Origin: Pirellulaceae bacterium | GTDB taxonomy: Bacteria; Planctomycetota; Planctomycetia; Pirellulales; Pirellulaceae | Assembly: GCA_013002105.1 (NCBI GenBank) | Contig: JABDKS010000197.1 | Location: 1-32,815, forward strand | Direction of reading: 5' to 3' | DNA length: 32,815 bases | Shown: piece by piece, positions 23,391-31,845 of the stretch | Position numbering within the stretch: the first letter of the stretch is position 1 | Layout: each line of letters opens with the position of its first letter | Notes under the pieces: generated by a model | Seen by the model: only the letters and a program-made list of their open reading frames with translations | Databases searched by the model: none | Told to the model about the DNA's origin: nothing | Program-made: the position numbers and the translations under genes

Positions 23391-24313
23391 CGAGAGCGTG
23401 GGTTTGACAACACGAAATCGTTACGTTGCTCGTAATTGTTGTTCGCGTCGACTTTCTCAAAGCGCCACCCACAGGCACGTAACCAAGCGATGGACAACGC
23501 GGTCCAAAGTTGTAACGACAACAGCAACATCGGGATCAATAGTAGTCCCATTATCACCATCGCGGGTGAATGGCCACTGAGTCCGGCAAACGTGATGAAC
23601 AAACAAACCGCCGCGATTGCATTGCCGATCGCCCACATCATGAATCCAACGTCACGTTGATCCTGATCCTGGCACATCCGTGTCAGACGTCCCCAAGTGT
23701 GCATACCGACGACGGCCATGATGGCAGACGCCGGTAACAAACAGGCAAACGATTGCTCCTTGATCGTGACAGTCTGCATCGTGGCGATTGTCAACGCGAC
23801 CGCCGCCGTGATGTCCATCATCATTCGGATGTTCAATCGTTTGGGCCCGCGCGGTTTCTGTTGCCAGGCGAGTGCGCGCCATCCGCGTCGAAACTGAATC
23901 AATCCGCCGCCACAAAACGGTGCGAACAACAGCACGTGGGCGCCTTCGATGCGATCACCCGCATTTGCTGCAACGATCTGGAGGCCGAAATAGATGGTTG
24001 TATAGATCAGTGCAAGTCGCAGGGTTAGCGGTAGTTGACAAGATGCAAACCAGTGCGAGGTGAACAAGACTGCGATGTACAACATCGCAGCGGCCAGAAT
24101 GGTAGCGATCACTGCGGCGGCGAATGAGAAGCGATTGACCGCCAAACCAGGATCGATTGATCCAAACAGGAAAGCCGCAATCACTACGGTGACCACCGCG
24201 TACAACATCAGCCCCAACAGACCGATGACCTGGCTGCCCAGGGGTTGCCATCGACGATGCCGGCCAGTGAAGAGTGACTCCAGTAACCACGTCGATCGGT
24301 GAGACTCGTTCAC
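23387..24313 (-). CDS. Hypothetical polytopic membrane protein
   Basis: A 308-aa protein with about eight predicted membrane helices, for example VIGLLGLMLYAVVTVVIAAFL, AAAVIATILAAAMLYIAVLF, ITAAVALTIATM and MVIMGLLLIPMLLLSLQLW. Short polar loops include a Gly-rich FCGGGLIQFRRGWRAL segment and a conserved-looking WGRLTRMCQDQDQRDVG loop. The start is the GTG at 24313; no ATG lies nearby in frame. It follows the NfeD-like gene by 77 bp on the same strand and may be co-transcribed. I do not recognise the family. The hydrophilic C-terminal tail (VDANNNYEQRNDFVLSNPRSR) faces the converging TM2 gene at DNA level. Confidence 0.7.
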   Translation of the reverse strand: MNESHRSTWLLESLFTGRHRRWQPLGSQVIGLLGLMLYAVVTVVIAAFLFGSIDPGLAVNRFSFAAAVIATILAAAMLYIAVLFTSHWFASCQLPLTLRLALIYTTIYFGLQIVAANAGDRIEGAHVLLFAPFCGGGLIQFRRGWRALAWQQKPRGPKRLNIRMMMDITAAVALTIATMQTVTIKEQSFACLLPASAIMAVVGMHTWGRLTRMCQDQDQRDVGFMMWAIGNAIAAVCLFITFAGLSGHSPAMVIMGLLLIPMLLLSLQLWTALSIAWLRACGWRFEKVDANNNYEQRNDFVLSNPRSR

Positions 24314-24390
24314 GATTGCGACGTGGCTTGACGGTGAATGCGATTAAAAATGACTCAGATCCCGTCAACCAACGTTGGAGGTTGCACTAT

Positions 24391-26007
24391 TCAGACAGGA
24401 CGAACGACCACTCGTGCACCTTGCTTGCCGATCACTTTGACTTGCACGCCCGGATCGACAAAGTCGCCTTCCGTGACCACATCGACCATATGATCATCAA
24501 CCTGCATTTTTCCACTTGGCCGCAAGGGCGAAATGGTCTCGCCCACGTCGCCGACTTCCACACGCTGCCATCCCGGTAACAAGGCTTGGCTGTCGCGGTC
24601 CACACTCGCCCCGCTGCCCGCGGCGGCGAGTTGTGGTTTCAGTGTCAGCCGACTCAACCCTGGAATTTCACCGATGTAATTGGCCAGGAAAATCAGCGCG
24701 ATCAGGAACCCCAAAAAGGCTCCCAGCACCGTGAATACGTCGATGCCCAAACTGGTCAACTCTTCACCAGTTGCAGGCAACAGCACTCGACGTGATGCCA
24801 TCACCAGCGAGCCGAGTGTCAGCGCTAATCCGCTGACGCCGGCGACACCGAAACCGGGGATCACAAAAATCTCCATCGCGATGAAAGCCAATCCGATCGC
24901 GAACAGCATCACTTCGAGCCAGCCGGCCGTTCCACCCAGAAAACGACTCCAAAAGAAAAGCCCAAAACAGAGAATCGCCAGCAGTCCACCGACGCCAACT
25001 CCCGGTGCTCCCAGTTCGATCACCAACGCGATCATCCCAATGAACAACAACAAGAACGTGACGAAGCCCGAATTGAGAATAAAAATCAGTGTATCGACCC
25101 AGGTCCGTTCCTTGATCGGAATCGGGCTTTGAACATTCAATGCATCGGCCAATTCGCCGCGTGTCTCGATCGTCCCGTTCGCCATCCCCAGTTCGACCGC
25201 GCGGCGTCCGTTGACGGTGAAAAACATTTCCTTGCCCGCTTCGCGAATGGGCCGGCCGCGTTGCCAGTCGTCGGTATTTTGCATTGCCGCCCATTCTTTT
25301 TCACTGAAATAGGCGGTTCGACCATCCGTTTTGTGCGTGGCCTGAAAGACCACCATGTCCTTGTCCGACATTTTCTCGGCCAGCGCTCGCGGTCGTCCGG
25401 TTGCTTCGGCAGTATCACGAGCTTTCTGTGCGACCACGCTGCGGCTTTTGGCTTCGGTGTAACGAAACGCGCCATCGGCACCCATCACAATTTCACCGGC
25501 ATCTCCAAATCGTGCACCCGGCAACATGATGATTTTGTCACAAGCCAGCGCGATCAATGCGGCGCCGCTGATGGCGTCTTTTTCGATGTAGGCGACCGTC
25601 TCGACTCCTTTGGCGTCTAAGATCATGTCCATCATTTCAAACGTCACGTGGGTGTGCCCTCCTGGACTGTGAATGTCCAAAATGATGACATCGACACCCG
25701 AATCGACCGCTTCGGTGAATTTGCGTTTTAGCAACGCACCGCTTAGCGGATTAATGTCTTCGTGCAGCGGGATGATGACAGCAGTCCGTCGCGGCGCTGT
25801 GGGTTCCAGCGCATCGGCTGGTTCGTCCAGCACGTCGGCCTGATCGGCTGCTGCGTCACTCGTGGATCCACTGGAATCGCCGGACTGCTGGGCAACGGTA
25901 TCGTCGGCCATGCCAACGGCCAACGTAGCCGATGGCAACCAGACGGACAGGCCCAGCAGACAAAACGAAAGAACACCGATCAGACGAATCAAAGAAGCAC
26001 CGTTCAT
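24391..26007 (-). CDS. NfeD-family membrane-bound ClpP-class serine protease
   Basis: A 538-aa full-length NfeD-type protein. After a signal peptide (LIRLIGVLSFCLLGLSVWLPSATLA) and a Ser/Asp-rich linker comes a ClpP/SppA-class domain: VDVIILDIHSPGGHTHVTFE, then IEKDAISGAALIALACDKI, in which Ser147 is the likely nucleophile. The later RFGDAGEI region is also typical. Four to six membrane helices follow (LLFIGMIALVIELGAPGVGV, FAIGLAFIAMEIFVIPGFGV), then the soluble C-terminal OB domain GKMQVDDHMVDVVTEGDFVD. Family members cleave hydrophobic stomatin C-termini in the membrane; no stomatin gene is adjacent here. The ATG at 26007 gives a normal signal peptide; an ATG at 26088 is the alternative. 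The catalytic Lys is not certain from sequence alone. Confidence 0.87.
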   Translation of the reverse strand: MNGASLIRLIGVLSFCLLGLSVWLPSATLAVGMADDTVAQQSGDSSGSTSDAAADQADVLDEPADALEPTAPRRTAVIIPLHEDINPLSGALLKRKFTEAVDSGVDVIILDIHSPGGHTHVTFEMMDMILDAKGVETVAYIEKDAISGAALIALACDKIIMLPGARFGDAGEIVMGADGAFRYTEAKSRSVVAQKARDTAEATGRPRALAEKMSDKDMVVFQATHKTDGRTAYFSEKEWAAMQNTDDWQRGRPIREAGKEMFFTVNGRRAVELGMANGTIETRGELADALNVQSPIPIKERTWVDTLIFILNSGFVTFLLLFIGMIALVIELGAPGVGVGGLLAILCFGLFFWSRFLGGTAGWLEVMLFAIGLAFIAMEIFVIPGFGVAGVSGLALTLGSLVMASRRVLLPATGEELTSLGIDVFTVLGAFLGFLIALIFLANYIGEIPGLSRLTLKPQLAAAGSGASVDRDSQALLPGWQRVEVGDVGETISPLRPSGKMQVDDHMVDVVTEGDFVDPGVQVKVIGKQGARVVVRPV

Positions 26008-26255
26008 AGCCAATCCAAGCAATAGGACTCCACTAGCGAATTCAACTGGGCAAACGAATCCATGGGGGAATTTGGGACGCCGAGTCATTCTAACAACCCG
26101 GCAGTGGACCGGACCACATTACCCAATGTTCCACTGGCACCTCTCAATTGGCGCTTTTCGATCGAGACGCTGTTCGACGGTAGCCGGTGGATAGGCACCC
26201 AGGGACGTACTGACTTGGTAATTCCGCAGTTCCAATCGTGAGGCCCAAACCGGCC

Positions 26256-27938
26256 TTACGTGCGGCGCCAAAAAGACGGAAAAACAAGCACGAGCACGCT
26301 GAACACTTCGACTCGTCCCAGCATCATCAACCAGACAAAGAGCAATTTGGCTCCCTGACTAAAATTGGCATAGTTCTCAGTCGCACCGACGACACCCAGC
26401 CCCGGTCCGATATTGTTCAATGTGGCGGCGACCGCGCTGGCAGAATCGAGCAGCTTTTCGTCAAGCGTGCCCTGCTTGTCCGCATCTGGTTGCTGATCGG
26501 CAACCAACTGCGATGTAAGAGAAAGGTCCTCGGCGACGCCCCAAGTGCTATCGGGTTCAAACGTGATCAGTAATAGCCACGAAAAAACGAAGATCGCCAG
26601 GATCATGCAAAAATAGACCACGATCCCCCGTGTCAGGTTCGGGTCGTCGACCGTGGAACCGCCGATCTGCAACAAACGCACCACGCGCGGACGATGAGCA
26701 AGTTCGATTTCGCTACGCAATATTTTGTAAAACAAAACGTGCCGAATCACCTTCATCCCACCACCGGTACTGCCGGCGCATCCGCCCACAAACATCAGCA
26801 ACAAGAGAATCCCGCGACCGAAATTGTTCCAGCCGTCAAAGTCAGCGGTGCCGTAACCGGTGGTCGTGATCACCGAAACGACTTGAAAGAGTCCGTACCG
26901 GAGCGAGCTACCAAACGACCCAAAACCGTCGTCATCATGCATCATCCCAAAGAAGATGACGCCCACCGTGACGGCCAAGATGATCCCGATGTAGGCGCGG
27001 AACTCCACGTCCTCCAACAACTTCGTCGGGCCCGCCAAACATGTCAGATACAACAGCGTAAAGTTGGTGCCAGCGAGCACCATGAATAAAATGGTGGTCG
27101 ATTCGATCAACGCACTATCGAATCCACCCAAGCTGCGGTTGTAGGTACTGAAACCACCGGTCGCCATCGTCCCAAACGCATGACACAACGCATCAAACAA
27201 CGTCATGCCTTCGATCATGTAGATCAACGTCAATACGATGTTTAACGTGATGTAGATTCCCGCGAACGCCAACGCGGTCTTTTGAATCCGCGGCATCGCT
27301 CCTTCCTTGCTCGGCCCGGGCATCTCGGCGCGGACCATCGCCTTGCCCGCCGAACCTTGTCCAAGAATCGCGACGAACAATACCACGATTCCCAGACCAC
27401 CCAAAAAGTGTGTCCAAGAACGCCAAAACAAAATGCAATGGGGCACCAAGTCGGGCGATTCCAAATCGGTCAATATCGTCGCGCCAGTGGTGCTGAATCC
27501 CGATTGCGATTCAAACATGGCTTCGATAAACGTGACGCTTTGTCCGACTCCGTTCGCGTCGGCACGCAACGACGTGCCGCTGAGGTAAAAGGGTAGGGCA
27601 CCCAAAACCGTCGCCAGGACCCAACTGAGTCCAACGATCGCCATCGCCTCTTTTTGATATAGCGTGCCATGGCGACCTCGGCGGCCAATGAACAGCATCA
27701 CACCGCCAATGATCATGCTGATCGCCATGCTCAGCAGCAATGCGTTAGCACCGACAGATTCGTACGTGTCAGCCGCCGGCAAATGCGTTCGTTTGGCGAG
27801 CATGGGAAACGCAAACGGCAGACAAAAGCTCATCGAACCGCCTATTAACAGGCAGATCGTTCCCAGGAAGCGAAAGAGAAGCGGATAGTTCAATGTGTCT
27901 TGCTTGACGCGGGTGGCACAATGCAAACCGTGGAACAC
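26256..27938 (-). CDS. trkH: TrkH-family potassium uptake channel subunit
   Basis: Inner-membrane potassium (or sodium) permease subunit of the Trk/Ktr/HKT superfamily. The protein of about 560 aa has the four pore loops in order: [34 protein letters not shown] and [11 protein letters not shown]. Each carries the expected filter glycine, and membrane helices surround them. A loop near 490-510 ([17 protein letters not shown]) is an unusual hydrophilic insert before the last helices. The start is uncertain: GTG at 27938 is the longest, and TTG codons at residues 5 and 16 are possible; the family core begins near [10 protein letters not shown]. The regulatory partner TrkA is not nearby. It precedes the NfeD-like gene by about 250 bp on the same strand. 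Confidence 0.93.
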   Translation of the reverse strand: MFHGLHCATRVKQDTLNYPLLFRFLGTICLLIGGSMSFCLPFAFPMLAKRTHLPAADTYESVGANALLLSMAISMIIGGVMLFIGRRGRHGTLYQKEAMAIVGLSWVLATVLGALPFYLSGTSLRADANGVGQSVTFIEAMFESQSGFSTTGATILTDLESPDLVPHCILFWRSWTHFLGGLGIVVLFVAILGQGSAGKAMVRAEMPGPSKEGAMPRIQKTALAFAGIYITLNIVLTLIYMIEGMTLFDALCHAFGTMATGGFSTYNRSLGGFDSALIESTTILFMVLAGTNFTLLYLTCLAGPTKLLEDVEFRAYIGIILAVTVGVIFFGMMHDDDGFGSFGSSLRYGLFQVVSVITTTGYGTADFDGWNNFGRGILLLLMFVGGCAGSTGGGMKVIRHVLFYKILRSEIELAHRPRVVRLLQIGGSTVDDPNLTRGIVVYFCMILAIFVFSWLLLITFEPDSTWGVAEDLSLTSQLVADQQPDADKQGTLDEKLLDSASAVAATLNNIGPGLGVVGATENYANFSQGAKLLFVWLMMLGRVEVFSVLVLVFPSFWRRT

Positions 27939-28383
27939 GCGGTGATTTGCAAAGAGGGATTTGCGACGCGGTAAAGGGCACGTTGCGTTTCACAATCGAT
28001 GGCAAGCTTACTAGGGCAGGTCCAGATTGGCAGCGCCCGAAGCTTTTTTTGCTAGTTTGGCCCGCGAGGTGCAATTGTTCTAAGCCCGGTCGCTCGGCGG
28101 GTCGCGCTCAAGCGTGAGAGGAGGTGTTTCCCCAACACCGAAAATCACACTGTGATCCGGCATTCGAGTGATTTTTTGCGGTGGGGGGAGCGGGCGTGGA
28201 GGCGCGTCCGCTGCCCGCATCGCTTCTGTCTTGGTGAAACCAGGGTCATCGTTGGACCCCATGGTCTGCCCACCGCTGCCGCACCCTGCGTCAGGCAGGC
28301 CGCTACAATTGCATCAAGTTGCGACAGTCGCGACAAACGGTGATTGGACCGGTAGCTGCCTTTTTTCGAGGAATTGTTGATCC
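27939..28383. other. Intergenic region between trkH and the SRAP gene
   Basis: No gene is supported. It contains both divergent promoters, a 6-bp inverted repeat (GGTGTT, 5-nt loop, AACACC) at 28123-28139, and an AGCGTGAGAGGAGG stretch near 28111 that resembles one arm of the inverted repeat at 17063. Confidence 0.45.
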
Positions 28384-29118
28384 GTGTGCGGTAGGTTCAC
28401 ACTGCGTATCGCGTCGGCCAGTTGGTGCCAGATGTTCTTGCCTGAATGGGCCGAGGACTCGTCGTCGCCGTCGACCCAAGCCGTCCTCGACAATACGCGG
28501 CCGCGTTACAACATCGCTCCCACTCAATCGATCGCCTGTGTCAATCGCGTGGACGCTGGCCAACCCCGACAACTTTTTTTTGCTCGTTGGGGGCTTTTAC
28601 CGTCGTGGGCAGACGGTTTGTCGATTGGTAACCGGATGATCAACGCCCGTAGCGAAACGGTCGACAGTAAACCGTCGTTTAAACGAGCGTTCGCATCACG
28701 ACGGTGTTTGATTCCCGCCGATGGATATTTCGAGTGGACGAAAACCGCTGGTGGCAAACAACCTTATTTGATCGAGCGGCCCGATCACGGCGTGTTGGCC
28801 ATGGCTGGCTTGTGGGAAGAAAACAAGAAACTCGGTAGCGAGGACGAGCCGCTGGTCAGTTGCACCATCTTGACGACCGACGCGAACGATACGACCGGCC
28901 AGATTCATAATCGCATGCCTGTGTTCTTAGACTTCGACACACATGACCAATGGCTTGATCCAGGATCCCGTGACGTCGAGGCCCTGAAATCTTTGTTGAT
29001 TCCAGCGCCCGAAGATTGGTTGCAAGCGACACCCGTGTCCAAACGCGTCAACAGTGCCAAAAACGATGATCCAGCCTGCATCGAGCCGGTCGCTGCGACG
29101 GGTCAGCTATTCGACTGA
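28384..29118 (+). CDS. SRAP-domain (HMCES/YedK) abasic-site DNA-protein crosslink protein
   Basis: Shields abasic sites in single-stranded DNA by forming a thiazolidine crosslink through its N-terminal Cys. The 244-aa protein starts with GTG then TGC, so removal of Met exposes Cys2 (MCGRFTL). Other active-site landmarks are RYNIAPTQ (41-48), INARSET with Asn87, RCLIPADGYFEW with Glu117, and GQIHNRMPV with His175. The length is close to E. coli YedK (222 aa). GAGGAA lies 10 nt before the GTG, which fixes the start at the only position that puts Cys at residue 2. It stands alone on the plus strand and converges on the ARPP-1-like gene with a 25-bp gap. No SOS polymerase genes are adjacent. Confidence 0.95.
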   Translation: MCGRFTLRIASASWCQMFLPEWAEDSSSPSTQAVLDNTRPRYNIAPTQSIACVNRVDAGQPRQLFFARWGLLPSWADGLSIGNRMINARSETVDSKPSFKRAFASRRCLIPADGYFEWTKTAGGKQPYLIERPDHGVLAMAGLWEENKKLGSEDEPLVSCTILTTDANDTTGQIHNRMPVFLDFDTHDQWLDPGSRDVEALKSLLIPAPEDWLQATPVSKRVNSAKNDDPACIEPVAATGQLFD

Positions 29119-29143
29119 CGCGTCATTGTCACGGACCAAATTG

Positions 29144-30337
29144 CTACTGATCCAAAAAATCGTTCAGCTGTTGAGGCACAACGCGTTGTTGCATCTCTCG
29201 TTGTGCTCCACGATTCGCCTCGATTTGGTCAAGTGATTCGCCCTCTTCGCGTTTCTCGTAGCTCATCCGTACGGCAATCTGACCTTGTTTGGGTAGCACG
29301 CTGTTGTAGCGAAAAAAGGTTTGGTTCTGATCGGCGATATAGTCATTGTCGCCACCGGTTTGCTTCTGAATTTTGGTCTCAAAACTCTTTTCCTTGAACA
29401 TCTCGTCTCGCCAAGTTAGATCCAGTTTTTGCGCCGGTTCGTCCTTCAACGAGATCGCTTCTGTGACGGCGCTGGAAAGATGCTGGTCCCACATTTTGCG
29501 AAACAGGCCGCGACTGGCATAGACGTCGGCAGTACTGAATTCACCATTGATGGCGACGGCGTATCCGATCGCATCGGGATACTGATCCAAAATCTGGGCC
29601 AATGCGGCCTTGTAGCTGGCGGCTTCCTTTTGCAGCGTTTTGTTTTCGATGGCCAGCTGAAAACTGGTCGGCGACTCGTTGGCTTGAACATCCACATTGA
29701 TGCTTCGACTGATTTTTATTTGTTCCGATGCGACCTCTTTCCAAACCGCGCCTTGACCCTTGCCGCCTTTGACCGCCTTACGCAATCCTTTTCCACTGAC
29801 TTGCGCGGAATTGGCCGAGAACTGATTCAGTTTTTCCGATCCGCGCTGCGTCCACCGCGATTGCTCCACACAAAACGATGCGATCGGCACTTTCCCGCTT
29901 TTGGGTTTCAGCACCATGTCCAGAGACAACACTCGATCTTGTTTGCCACCTTTGACGACGGCTCCCGCCATGATCACAACGGTTCGATCTTGGGTGATGT
30001 TTTCAACGGCCAATTGGTTGACATTACCCGTTTCATGGACGACCACCCATTCGTTTTTCATCGCTTCGTCTAAAGTCACATAATCCGCCGCATCCTTCAG
30101 GATTTCCTTGCCGGTGATCACAAACAGATCGATGTTTTTACAGCTGATTGGCCCATGAATCATCCGCTCGCCGTCGACCGCATGTGATTGAGATGCCTTC
30201 AAATCGACGGGTGTAATCGCAACGTCGTCAAAACCATCTCCCAAAATCTGTTCCTGCAAAGAACCCTTTATGGCGAACCAACCCAGTAGCACCACGAGCG
30301 CCGTTGCAATGAGTGGCAGTTTTCTTGACATTCGCAT
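29144..30337 (-). CDS. Exported or anchored ARPP-1 (DUF6569)-like protein
   Basis: A 397-aa protein with an N-terminal hydrophobic segment (LPLIATALVVLLGWFAI) that is a signal anchor or signal peptide. The central region matches my memory of the ARPP-1/DUF6569 family: AGAVVKGGKQDRVLSLD, then VPIASFCVEQSRW, preceded by a beta-rich HGPISCKNIDLFVITG. The C-terminal part (from about 225) is helical and charged, with a Gln-rich end (MQQRVVPQQLNDFLDQ). The function of the family is not established. The start is the ATG at 30337, because AAGGAG lies 6 nt upstream, the best Shine-Dalgarno site in this part of the window; the frame extends upstream without need. A REP-like hairpin lies about 150 nt upstream. 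Confidence 0.65.
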   Translation of the reverse strand: MRMSRKLPLIATALVVLLGWFAIKGSLQEQILGDGFDDVAITPVDLKASQSHAVDGERMIHGPISCKNIDLFVITGKEILKDAADYVTLDEAMKNEWVVVHETGNVNQLAVENITQDRTVVIMAGAVVKGGKQDRVLSLDMVLKPKSGKVPIASFCVEQSRWTQRGSEKLNQFSANSAQVSGKGLRKAVKGGKGQGAVWKEVASEQIKISRSINVDVQANESPTSFQLAIENKTLQKEAASYKAALAQILDQYPDAIGYAVAINGEFSTADVYASRGLFRKMWDQHLSSAVTEAISLKDEPAQKLDLTWRDEMFKEKSFETKIQKQTGGDNDYIADQNQTFFRYNSVLPKQGQIAVRMSYEKREEGESLDQIEANRGAQREMQQRVVPQQLNDFLDQ

Positions 30338-30482
30338 GACGGACTCCTTCGAAGGACATGTGGGACATTCTCTATACGAGTCTACGACCACGCCCGTTCG
30401 CAGTTGTCATAAGAATGTAAAAGCGATGTAAGGAGAATTCGGAATTCGACCGGTTTGACGATCGCAAAACATTGCCCTGGTC

Positions 30483-30535
30483 GTAGCGCCGGTTCCTACC
30501 GGCCGATTGCGTCGGGGCGGCCGGTGGAACCGGCG
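30483..30535. repeat. GTAG-headed REP-like hairpin
   Basis: GTAG is followed by an 18-bp stem made of CGCCGGTTCC / GGAACCGGCG and ACCGGCCG / CGGCCGGT, with a single unpaired T and a 12-nt loop. A GTAG tetranucleotide next to a GC-rich palindrome is the hallmark of REP sequences mobilised by RAYT transposases in other bacteria. No RAYT gene is in the window. It could also end transcripts of the EamA gene, though it has no U-tract. The surrounding 30338-30679 holds no gene. Confidence 0.6.
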
Positions 30536-30679
30536 GAACCAGCTGGCAAGAATGATAGCGATCGATGACAAATCGCAAGCCGATACGACTGACGTTCGAA
30601 CGCGAGTCGGGCGCGATGTGAAGACATGACCATCCATCTGGCGCCGATCATGGTTGACGCTTCGCACGTGCCTCCACGT

Positions 30680-31759
30680 TCAGGTTTCGCGACGCCGATG
30701 CGCTAGGATCGCTAAACCAACGAACGTCAACACGATTCCCGATATCAGTGGCAACGTGATCGGTTCGGCAAACAGGATCACACCGGCGATTGCCGCCATC
30801 GCGACTTGCGACGCGTTGATTAAGTTCACCGCCACGACCGGCAACGCCTTGAGCGATGTTGAAAGTGCAACGAAAGCCAGGAAATTAAACACGCCCGCGG
30901 CGACCATCACCAGCCATGCATCCTCTGGTACCAACATCATCTCGGCCACGCCCATACGGACCAGACAGAACGACCACAGAGAGATTGTGCCGATCAATCC
31001 GCTCAACCCCATCGTCGCGGGTGCCGAAAGTCCTCCGGTTAGTGCTTGGCGGACAACGACACCAAACAGGGCGTACGCCATTCCCGATGCGGCCGCGCAC
31101 AGAGCACCCACCCACAAAGGTAACGAACTGGGCGATTCACTTGGCGAGACGGTGGCACCCGGCAGCGACAGTACCACCACCGCGGCGATTAGCGTCAACA
31201 TGGCAACGATCGTTCTGATTCGCACCGGCTCGCGCAACATCAATTTTCCCAACACGGCTCCGCCGATGATCAGTGTGCCAAGCGTGATCGGTACCGACGC
31301 GGCCAAGCCGATCACACCCAGGGCAACCTGAAACGCAGCATTGCCGACAAACTGCCCGATCAACGAAACTACGATGAACCGCGGCACAATCCGGTAGCTG
31401 GTCGCAATCGTTTGCCCTGTCCACCGCATCCAGAGTAAGAACGGCGCTAATCCCACCAGCGTCGGAGCTGCTTTGACCGCTGACACCAAGAACGGATCGA
31501 CACTCACGCAGTAACGCAGCGCGATATTGGCCATTGTGTACAACAGGGCAGCTGCCAATCCGAACAATGCCGCAGCAAACAGACTGACCGGTGGTTTCAG
31601 CGAGCGTGCTGCGAGCGTTTGCGAATCAACGTCAGGTAGGTCCGTATGCTCCCGCGGCAGATCGCTTGGGGGGCGATAGGGATTGTCAGACACAGCAAGA
31701 GGCGGGTGGGATGCGCCGTTACGGATCGTGTGCAATCGGTCCGGTCCTGTTTCGTCCAT
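30680..31759 (-). CDS. EamA-type drug/metabolite transporter
   Basis: A 359-aa inner-membrane protein of the DMT superfamily with two EamA repeats and about ten membrane helices. Repeat 1 runs from LFAAALFGLAAALLYTMANI to TIVAMLTLIAAVVVLSL and repeat 2 from LWVGALCAAASGMAYALFG to LISGIVLTFVGLAILAHRR. The hallmark end of each repeat (GAVLGKLMLREPV, then AGVILFAEPITLPLISG) is present. A hydrophilic N-terminal extension of about 55 residues, with NPYRPPSD, precedes the first helix and is longer than usual. The ATG at 31759 is the start. The substrate is not predictable. It follows the PP2C gene on the same strand across an 84-bp gap filled with a 21-bp tandem repeat. Confidence 0.87.
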   Translation of the reverse strand: MDETGPDRLHTIRNGASHPPLAVSDNPYRPPSDLPREHTDLPDVDSQTLAARSLKPPVSLFAAALFGLAAALLYTMANIALRYCVSVDPFLVSAVKAAPTLVGLAPFLLWMRWTGQTIATSYRIVPRFIVVSLIGQFVGNAAFQVALGVIGLAASVPITLGTLIIGGAVLGKLMLREPVRIRTIVAMLTLIAAVVVLSLPGATVSPSESPSSLPLWVGALCAAASGMAYALFGVVVRQALTGGLSAPATMGLSGLIGTISLWSFCLVRMGVAEMMLVPEDAWLVMVAAGVFNFLAFVALSTSLKALPVVAVNLINASQVAMAAIAGVILFAEPITLPLISGIVLTFVGLAILAHRRRET

Positions 31760-31782
31760 GCGTGGCGTGACAATCAGTACTG

Positions 31783-31845
31783 GCGCAAGGTTCAGTAGAA
31801 CTTGGGCAATGTTCAGTGGTGCTTGGGTAAGGTTCGGCGAAACTT
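31783..31845. repeat. 21-bp tandem repeat, three copies
   Basis: Three diverged units beginning at 31783, 31804 and 31825 share GGTTCAGT-like cores and end in CTT. The last unit overlaps the stop codon of the PP2C gene. The array spans the short gap before the EamA start. Confidence 0.65.
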
